From Gelatoporia subvermispora B (taxonomy: Eukaryota > Basidiomycota > Agaricomycetes > Polyporales > Gelatoporiaceae), in the NCBI GenBank assembly GCA_000320605.2, contig KB445792.1:2442717-2506716 (forward strand): a stretch of 64,000 nucleotides of DNA, in the 5' to 3' direction. Of the stretch, positions 57,320 through 64,000 are shown piece after piece. The position numbers were made by a program, and so were the translations under genes. The notes below the pieces were generated by a model. The model was not told the DNA's origin and made no database searches. It saw only the letters and a list, made by a program, of their open reading frames with translations. The first letter of the stretch is position 1. Every line of letters begins with the position of its first letter.

Positions 57320-57907
57320 CGTATTCTACAATCTCGCTAGGTGAAACAGACGATGGCTATGTCCCCCAGCTGTTCCCTGGATGTGGATGCGCAGGAGCGC
57401 TGGTTGTTGACAATTCGTGCTAGAATAAGCGACTTTCACGAGTTGCGCGCATGCGTCCAGCGCTCCGGAGTCGTTCCAGAACGTCAGGGTATAGATGACG
57501 TCTCTCACAGACTCGAATCGTGCCTAGAAATGAACACAGGGGTGATGAGTAGCAAGACTGTTTCGAGTCGCCAGATGGCAGTGGCTGGGAGCTGGCGTAT
57601 TGCGGGCGCTCTATGCTCCCCGACGCGTCGCGTCGTCGTGCCAGTGGCGGATGCTAAACGTGACACAACCTCAGTGTCTAACATCGATAATGCTATCTTC
57701 TTTCTGTGACTCTGTCTGAAAAGGCGACTGGGAGGTCTAGTTGGAATTAAGGTAGACATATGGCCACAACAAATGCTAATTCATTGAAAGGCGAACATTT
57801 GCCTGGACATTTCCGCTCACGTGATCACTATCGCGTACGACAGCTGCGGGCACCTCATCGCGTTCACCTGTTGTTTGCTGCACCTCATCGTCCTGCTGCT
57901 TCTCAAT
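57320..57907. promoter_or_regulatory. divergent spacer MON2 / PKR1
   Basis: 588 bp between divergent starts. One ACGCGT lies at 57623-57628, but single copies are expected by chance in GC-rich DNA. No gene was accepted here. Confidence 0.4.
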
Positions 57908-58295
57908 ATGTCATCCGACAAACAGTCAACACACATTCCCACAGCGTCTCTCTTTAGCAACTTGCTTACCCCTGGATCTTCTCTGCATCCCACATTCCAG
58001 CGCATCCTCGATGGTGCATTCGCATTGCTATTCCTGGTCTTCGTCGGTCTAGCAGTCGTGACGCGTGGTAACCTGCATGTCTTCGCCTTGATGGCTATTG
58101 AAGCTGGATTATGGTTTAGTGTGAAGTGGTGAGTACACACTCTTAATAGAAGTCAGTCAAAAGTGCTGACGTCCAGCCAGGTTCGTAAGCGAGCTACAGA
58201 AGACACAGATGCAGGCTCAAGGCCAGGTCACGGGGATACAGCAGATGGAGACATTAGATGAGGATGAGAGCCGTGAAAAGAAGAAAAATGAATAG
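57908..58295 (+). CDS. PKR1: Pkr1-like ER membrane protein (V-ATPase assembly factor)
   Basis: Two exons (57908-58128, 58181-58295) encode 111 residues. The Met at 57908 is chosen because the family begins with a short polar N-terminus, although the frame is open further upstream. Features: LFSNLLTPGSSLHPTFQRILDGAFALLFLVFVGL (TM1) and NLHVFALMAIEAGLWFSVKWFVSEL (TM2), then a charged tail ending EDESREKKKNE. This matches the fungal Pkr1 family, ER proteins needed for assembly of the V0 sector of the V-ATPase. Confidence 0.8.
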
Positions 58296-58401
58296 GAATG
58301 CCTAAGATCCCGTGTACGCACGTCCTATCATACATATCGTACAGTGCAAATAAATAAACCATGAACCCAGTTAAGCCCACGATCCCACCCTCTTCAGAGT
58401 A

Positions 58402-59294
58402 CTATGACCTGCGTCCTCTATCACTTGCCTCGTACCACCTCTTGGTGCTTCGGGTGCTAGCCTGAGTGAGCGCGAATACTATTGATGAGAGCATGAGCAT
58501 GAGCATGAGCAACCCCACCACCGTTGCAAAGCCACTTACGCTCGCGTTCTGTGCCGTCAAGGCCCTCGCGGAACGCCATCGCTGCGTGGTCTCCGCCCAA
58601 AGCACCTCCGCCGACTCCGCTGTCTGCCGTTGACGCGTGAATCGACGCGAAATGTTGCGCTTGATCTATGACCTCCGGCAATCGACCGCGGAATGTCTGA
58701 GCAGTGGAATAGACCGGATGTTTGAGCATTGATCAATGGGCAGGGACACAGACGCACCTTAACCAGGAGGTCCGACATCTCCTTCGCAGCATCATCGTTG
58801 AGTCTTTATGGAGAGCTTCAGTTGCATACGTGAGCAATTGTATTGGGACGTACAGGTGCATAATCATCCGCCCGAACCCATACCACATCCCTCCTTGTCC
58901 TACGAGATTCGATAGCCGGACACTGCGGGGCTCTGCATTCAAGGCGCTGCGCACGCGAGCGGAGAACGAAGTAGGGATGGTGAAGTCCGCATAATCACTT
59001 CCGGTGAGGATGAACAATGCGTGTAAGGGGTCGTTAGATGATGAGGGTGAATGTGGCGCACGAGTAAATGAGGATGTATGCCATCCACAATGGAACTTGT
59101 ACTTTGCTCTGGGCTTTAATCTGCGGTGTACGTTCGCGTGCCTAGCCCAACCGTGTTCAAGAGACTCAGAGACTCACGTCGCGCTCATTGCCCCCATCGA
59201 GATGACCCATGTCCGGCACGCTGACCTTGAAAGTGCACTGAATCTTCTGGTTTTCTGCCAGGATAGAATCGATAGAGTAATAGTCGTCCTCCAT
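58402..59294 (-). CDS. PSF3: GINS complex subunit PSF3
   Basis: Six exons (59178-59294, 59062-59120, 58854-58997, 58758-58803, 58540-58696, 58402-58478) encode 199 residues. Diagnostic segments: MEDDYYSIDSILAENQKIQC, KVSVPDMGHLDGG, KVQVPLWMAYILIYSDYADF, IPTSFSARVRSALNAEPRSVRL, GMWYGFGR and FRGRLPEVIDQAQHF. GINS (Sld5-Psf1-Psf2-Psf3) activates the CMG replicative helicase with Cdc45 and Mcm2-7. The intron 58804-58853 uses an AAG acceptor by inference; alternatives meet stops. The last intron contains a short CATGAG hexamer run. Confidence 0.92.
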
Positions 59295-59547
59295 CCTAAG
59301 CTGTCAAAAGCACGCTTGCGTTGCGAGACACAAGACACACGAGAATAGGCGAGTGCTAGCAACTTGCGACCCAGTTCAATTGTGCTCAGACGCATCCAAA
59401 GACGCGATCGCACCGCCGTGCCGCGTCGCATAACGCGCTCACGCGTCATTTCCCACGCTCCTCCACCTGCACCTGCTTACCTCCCACATACTCTATCTCT
59501 ACCACTCTTCTGAGGTCCGAGTCACTGTCAATACTCAACACAGCACA
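59295..59547. promoter_or_regulatory. divergent promoter, PSF3 / small mitochondrial protein
   Basis: A 253 bp spacer with one ACGCGT (MCB-like) at 59441-59446 and several ACGCG/GACGCG relatives nearby (59383-59440). Replication genes are typical MBF targets, so control of PSF3 by the MBP1-type factor is plausible but unproven. Confidence 0.4.
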
Positions 59548-60137
59548 ATGTACTCGATTACCATGATTCGTGCAGCGCAACGCCTAGGCTCTGTACACGC
59601 GTCTCGGATATGTCTCGGTTCACAGACTTCATCTTCTCGTGCCCACCGCCGACCACACCAAACTCCGCTCGCACATTTCTCCACAACGCCTCGAAGATGT
59701 GCGTCAGAAGACCCAAATGCTCAGGAGATGGTCAAGATTCAGGAGATGATGGAGAAGATGCAGAACGTCATGGAGACCCGGCCTGCACTTGTTGAGCACA
59801 TTACGCAGCTGAAGGACATGCTGGAGAAGGAGGGTAAGACCTCCTTTCAGCAGTAATCCCGACAACGGACTACACTCATTGTCTCTGTGGATAGGTATTG
59901 ATATGACAACGCCAAATCCATCGCTGTCGAGCTTCAAGATGATCAGGATTCTCATGAAGCCAGACGTACGCGAACTCATGATGAAAGTTGTAGTTGAGTT
60001 CGAGAATGCAGGTATTACAAAGGAGGTCTGTCGACGTCGAACCCCCCGATGATCTCATTGCTTCTACTTACATCACCTCATAGGAACTCATCCCCCGCCT
60101 ACAAGAATTTGGTAGAATGATGACCAAAGGCAAGTAG
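59548..60137 (+). CDS. small mitochondrial protein of unknown function
   Basis: Three exons (59548-59833, 59895-60025, 60084-60137) encode 156 residues. The first ~50 residues are Arg/Ser/His-rich with no acidic residues (RAAQRLGSVHASR...LAHFSTTPRRCASED), a typical matrix-targeting presequence with an FSTTPRR-like cleavage region. The mature part is helical and Met/Glu/Lys-rich: EMVKIQEMMEKMQNVMETR, LVEHITQLKDMLEKEG, then DVRELMMKVVVEFENAGI and RLQEFGRMMTKGK. The second in-frame Met at 59563 is an alternative start. I do not recognise the family. Confidence 0.75.
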
Positions 60138-60681
60138 ACCATGTTTTGAGGCCAAGTGGACACAACACAACGCGTAATCACGGACACACTCAATCATCAG
60201 CTAGGCACACAGACCTCCGCCTGTCTGCATTCTGTAGAACAAGATCTATCTATGTATTATCATACTTCCCGATGTCACACCCCTCTCGCATTGAACGATC
60301 GAATACTAGACAGGATGGCTCTCAGCCATCTATAGTGTACGTCTGGGAAACTTGAAAGGACCTGAACAAGCTATCCTCAGCAGTGATGTAGTCTCATGCC
60401 GGGGTATTCGTCACCCTCCGAACGCATGCTGGTATGAAGACGAACCTTACACGCACCCGTAGCGCCAAACAAAAATCCACTGTTTTCGGAGCGCCCATGA
60501 TAGCTATCACCGCGTGACATGCGAGGCGCGTTCTGTATTGAATAAGCGCTGGGCCTTGGACCTGCGAAATTGCGCGACGCGTCCGCCTCAGGGAACCATC
60601 ACCAGCTCGTGCAAAGCAGTGCAGCCCCTCGAGACTAGCTTATATTTCTCGTATCTCGAGGCTTTCCAAGCATCAGTCACA
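60138..60681. other. intergenic, TFC1 promoter
   Basis: 544 bp. An in-frame open stretch upstream of the TFC1 start (from 60514) is treated as 5' UTR, since family members start near MDEPI-type sequence. One ACGCGT is at 60577-60582, probably chance. Confidence 0.4.
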
Positions 60682-62781
60682 ATGGATGAGCCGATTGCTG
60701 GTCCTTCCAACTCTCGGCAGACCACCCTAGCCCTGGAACATCCACTCCCCACAACTCACTTCTATTCGATCGAATATCCTGGCTATGTTAAGTCGACATC
60801 TGTGCCGATTGCTGTTGAGAGGCTAGGTGGACATGCTAGCATCGAAAATGCGTTCAGGCGGACGTCGAACAAATCAGACGCGCTATTGGAGATGCGGTTC
60901 CGTCCTGGCGACCCATTCTCTCACCCTGTACCGGGTGACATTGTGCCGACAAACAACATTCTCCTGAAGGTTGTAAAGCGTAGAAGGAAAGCACGTAGCT
61001 CGGAGGCTGTGGATGAGGTCCAAGGCGAGTACACCGTGGAAGCCGTTGGGGTCATCCCGAAGACAGCGCGATTCAGAAGTGAGTGCGGTATGATCCTGTG
61101 AGTTGGCATGCGAACGTCGGAGAAACAGGCATGGCGGACTATCAGTTCTACGTCCCTCCGGATGACCCAGTCTCTAGACTACGTGCCTCGATGGACAACA
61201 TGGATGGTGTGTTGTTTCTCAGCGTGCTCCACAGGATGATTCGAGCTGAAGGTTTACAGTTGAGGGGATCCTCGGATACAAGATACCTCTGGAGAAGGAG
61301 GATTACCTCATCCAAGAGGACTCGTCGGCGATGGAGATCGACCCTCAGCTGATCGGCGGAGAGTCCGATTCCAATGCACGCATAAAGAGCAACCTGCGGT
61401 TGTTCCCTCCACCGTTATTCAGCCGACAGACTATCCCGCAAAACTACAAGTAGGTTACTGCATTGCCTACTATTATGTTCAAGCAAACTGATTGACGCGC
61501 ACATTATTGCATTAGCTACAAGCCGAACACTGCCTCTGTTGTCACGACTGTCGTGGACGAGGAGACCGGCGAGGAGAAGAAACGGCTTATCAACCGGATG
61601 CGATGGAGAGGGTATGGACCAGTCGCCATTAACTTCGCGGACAAAGGTGTATGTCCCATTGTCATCACATTTCGTACGCCTAACGAGCTTCCTTAGGTTC
61701 CGGATAAACCGTCCCCTGCTGTCGAAAGCCAGCGTGGCGCGGCAGACCAGAAACTACTCAAAAGACTGCAAGAGGTGCGCTTACACGTCTCACGCGCCTC
61801 CTGAAATTCCCATCTCAATCCCGTGATAATGTAGCTCTTCGAGGAGCGGCCGGTATGGACACGAGCAGCGATATTCAACCAGTTCGCGCCGTATGAAGTA
61901 CGCGAGATCGTCAAGTGAGTGGCATGTCTTGCTCAGAGACTATACTACTTAATAGTCCATCTAAAGCTCCAAATTTCTCTTGCCTCTTGTGTCTTACGTC
62001 TTCACAGACGGACCCTGGCGAGACACACAAGTGCGCCTTGGATATGATCCCCGTGAAGACCTACAAGCCCGCTTGTACGTCGATCCCCGATCCCTGTCCA
62101 TGGCGATTCTCATACAAGCTCGCGCAGCTACCAGCGATTGTATTTCCGAAACCTCAATCACCAAGTCGTCCGACCGTCTGTTGTTGCTCGCCGCCAGGAA
62201 GGTCGGAACGAAATGGCAGAACGCACAGCGGGAACATGGCGCGAGGAGGACCGAAGATCGCACATTTTTGACGGTGTCACCGTCACGAGTGAGACAGCAG
62301 CATTCCAACTATGCGACATCCAAGACGAGATGCTGAAGGACATGATAGAGGATGAGGAGGACCTTCGTGAGACATGCAATGTTCGTCAATATGATTCTCA
62401 AATGTCTCGTCTGTGGCAGTTTCGCTGACGACATGCGCAGGAACGTGACGGGTGGTACTCGACACATACATTTGAGCGCATCAAGACGGTCTTGCGGCAC
62501 AAATTCTTCTCGCTGCTCGGCGGACATATCCCAACGCAGGAAGAGTGCGAGAGGCTCCTCATACCACAAGAAGAGACGGGCAAGATCGTGCAGCGCAGGA
62601 AGCTGAGGTTCGGCAAGCATAACATGGCAAAAGGAGCCCTTCCGCCAGAAGACGCAGCGGTGAGTCGTCAAGTAAATTCCGATTATTGTGCGATCGACGA
62701 GCAATCATTTCGTTCTGTAGGCTCATCGTCTTATGGCCACGATCGAGCAGCGAGCAAGAGAGTATCAGAGCCAGAGATGAT
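60682..62781 (+). CDS. TFC1: TFIIIC subunit TFC1/Sfc1 (tau95, TFIIIC5)
   Basis: Ten exons (60682-61078, 61129-61206, 61260-61449, 61516-61648, 61697-61774, 61835-61914, 61967-62074, 62128-62380, 62441-62659, 62722-62781) encode 531 residues. The N-terminal dimerisation part has FYSIEYPGYVKSTSVPIAVERLGG, LEMRFRPGDPFSHPVPGDIV and TNNILLKVVKRRRK. The DNA-binding C-terminal part has YGPVAINFADKG, LFEERPVWTRAAIFNQF, FLLPLVSYVFTDGPWRDTQV, DGWYSTHTFE and acidic DIQDEMLKDMIEDEED. TFIIIC binds A/B boxes of tRNA genes and recruits TFIIIB and Pol III; tau95 contacts the A box. Length and order agree with fungal members. All introns keep frame. Confidence 0.93.
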
Positions 62782-63104
62782 TGTTTTCCATACACATCGT
62801 GTCTAGTTGGTATCAGCCAAAGTGTACTTTTCGACTCACCTGGACTACAACTGGGCCATTTGTTGCAACCGAGGCAGGCAAACCAACTCGAGAAGTGCAC
62901 GCATGTATAACAGAGTGTTTATGGTGTTTTCCATTACCGCGTGGCTGGGTCTAAGCATACTGCAGAACGCATACGCATGGTGGTGGTGGTTTTCGTGACG
63001 ACATGCCGCTCGCACATGAAGGTTCTGACCAGCACAGGCCTCCAAGGCGATCCTTTAACGCAAGCTCCTGCTCCCTCCCTCGTAGACGCTAGGAGTCGGA
63101 GAAC
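62782..63104. other. intergenic between convergent TFC1 and eL29
   Basis: 323 bp between two 3' ends. Nothing was recognised. Confidence 0.4.
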
Positions 63105-63514
63105 TTATGCGGATGCCTTCTGCTCGGCGCGGGCCTGGCGCTGAGATTGAAGTCAGGACCCTGCGAGGAATGCGACTGCAAACGAAACATACCGAGCCGG
63201 CGAGTGCGTATCGAGCGTTGCGGCGGAACTGCACCAGAATGTCGGTTCATTATTGAGTCAAATTAGAGCCTTAAATTCAGCGTACCTTGAGGTCAACCTG
63301 TATAACCATAGGGTCAACATATATGCACGAAACGAGCGGATTCGGTACGTACACCCTTCATAGAACGTGCCCGGTGGCTCGTAGGCTTCTTGATACCATT
63401 GCGGTGAGCCTTCTTGTTTTGGTTGTGGTTGGTATGGCTGGAACGCGCGGACCGTCAGCATCTCCCCCTGCACATTTCAGACCTCGCGGGAGCGTACTTC
63501 TTGGACTTGGCCAT
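63105..63514 (-). CDS. RPL29: 60S ribosomal protein eL29
   Basis: Five tiny exons (63498-63514, 63353-63437, 63286-63297, 63193-63228, 63105-63140) join to 61 residues. The start MAKSKNHTNHNQNKKAHRNG is the hallmark of eL29, followed by IKKPTSHRARSMKG, VDLKFRRNARYALAG and a Lys/Ala C-terminus (RAEQKASA). Exon 3 is just 12 nt, coding VDLK. Length equals the family norm. eL29 is a small basic protein of the large subunit near the exit side. No single long ORF covers this gene, so ORF-based callers would miss it. Confidence 0.93.
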
Positions 63515-63813
63515 GGCGACGTCGGGGCGGTCTTGAGGATGCGGCTCGTGCGGCGTGCGCTATACCAGTCCTGGGAAAATGGGCCCGCGGTGGCTGAGGA
63601 ACTGTGCAGTTGCTGCGCACGTGGCAGTCAGAGCCTGGGCATGCAGCAGTTGCCGAACTGCAGGCACGCGCGTCACTATCACGTGCTCGGGAGTTGTCGG
63701 CCGAGCGTCTAGAGCGCTACCCCATCCTATTGAATGACTCGAATCAGTCATAGCACATATAGCTGCAGCCACCCCCGCATCGATCTCCACGACTCGACCG
63801 CCCGCTCACCAAT
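63515..63813. promoter_or_regulatory. bidirectional promoter region, eL29 / LEU1
   Basis: A 299 bp spacer lies between divergent starts of a ribosomal-protein gene and an amino-acid biosynthesis gene. A 141-codon + frame (63287-63712) running through both eL29 and this spacer has no domain and is rejected. No specific binding site was assigned. Confidence 0.45.
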
Positions 63814-64000
63814 ATGCCTGCTCCCGTTCAGCAGCCTCGCACGCTTTACGACAAGATCTGGGATGACCATGTCATGTCAGTACAAGTCGAAATTTAGCCG
63901 ACTTGACGTATGCTGACGCTTCGAAATGGTGGCAGCGATGTCCAGGAGGGCGGACTCGCGCTCATCTATATTGACCGGTATGAGTCATGTTACTGCATGT
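63814..64000 (+). CDS. LEU1: 3-isopropylmalate dehydratase, 3'-partial
   Basis: The first two exons (63814-63875, 63936-63977) encode PRTLYDKIWDDHVIDVQEGG and LALIYIDR, the standard N-terminus of the aconitase-like isopropylmalate isomerase (leucine pathway). The third intron starts at 63978 and runs past the window edge. The [4Fe-4S] cysteines and swivel domain are not in view, so completeness cannot be judged. Confidence 0.88.

Noticed and set aside
57505..57759. Minus-strand frame in the MON2/PKR1 spacer
   Set aside because: No family resemblance; it sits in the divergent promoter region.
58485..58512. CATGAG hexamer run in the last PSF3 intron
   Set aside because: Only about four units; ordinary microsatellite noise within an intron.
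1..64000. tRNA, rRNA, CRISPR arrays, transposons with terminal repeats, telomere repeats
   Set aside because: Scanning by eye for T-arm/B-box words, repeated spacers, long terminal repeats and simple telomeric repeats found nothing convincing. Very divergent elements could be missed without a search.

Overview
This is nuclear DNA from a filamentous basidiomycete, most likely an agaricomycete. It is GC-rich, with densely packed genes on both strands. Almost every gene is cut by many short introns (about 45-70 nt, mostly GT...AG). Several families are characteristically basidiomycete: the seven-pass DUF6534 type, a GAR-domain cytoskeletal protein and F-box expansions. No rRNA, tRNA, CRISPR array, complete transposon or plasmid/phage feature was seen. 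Gene models below were spliced by hand from the sequence; exon positions are given so they can be checked.

Left part (1-16.7 kb): the 3' part of a small multi-pass membrane protein gene; a conserved unnamed fungal protein with ankyrin-like helices; a large Dicer-like ribonuclease whose two RNase III domains look intact but whose helicase ATP-binding motifs are lost; a 79-residue cytochrome c oxidase subunit (COX7C/fungal COX8); a decayed RNase H-like gene; a DHA1-type MFS transporter; a gene-poor 1.7 kb tract; and mitochondrial ribosomal protein uL24m.

Middle part (17-41 kb): CDC14 phosphatase and an MBP1-type G1/S transcription factor are divergently transcribed from one 0.8 kb spacer. The spacer carries a perfect palindrome with two MluI cell-cycle boxes, about 90 bp from the MBP1 start. 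Then come HEM12, a COMPASS Shg1/BOD1-type gene, an ACS-family (Dal5-like) transporter, a tandem F-box pair with one dead copy, a DUF6534 membrane protein gene in 22 tiny exons, mitochondrial bL12m, and NOT3/5 of the CCR4-NOT complex.

Right part (41-64 kb): a 1760-residue GAR (GAS2-related) coiled-coil protein, BEM1 (SH3-SH3-PX-PB1), MON2 (Golgi/endosome trafficking), PKR1 (V-ATPase assembly), GINS subunit PSF3, a small mitochondrial protein of unknown role, TFIIIC subunit TFC1/Sfc1, ribosomal protein eL29 (five exons of 12-85 nt), and the 5' end of LEU1 running off the right edge.

Most genes are housekeeping. The least ordinary regions are the Dicer with a degenerate helicase, the decayed RNase H locus, the F-box pair and the unassigned tracts between them. 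I did not find clear evidence of a wholly new multi-gene system. The Dicer variant and the predicted MBF autoregulatory palindrome are the best leads.
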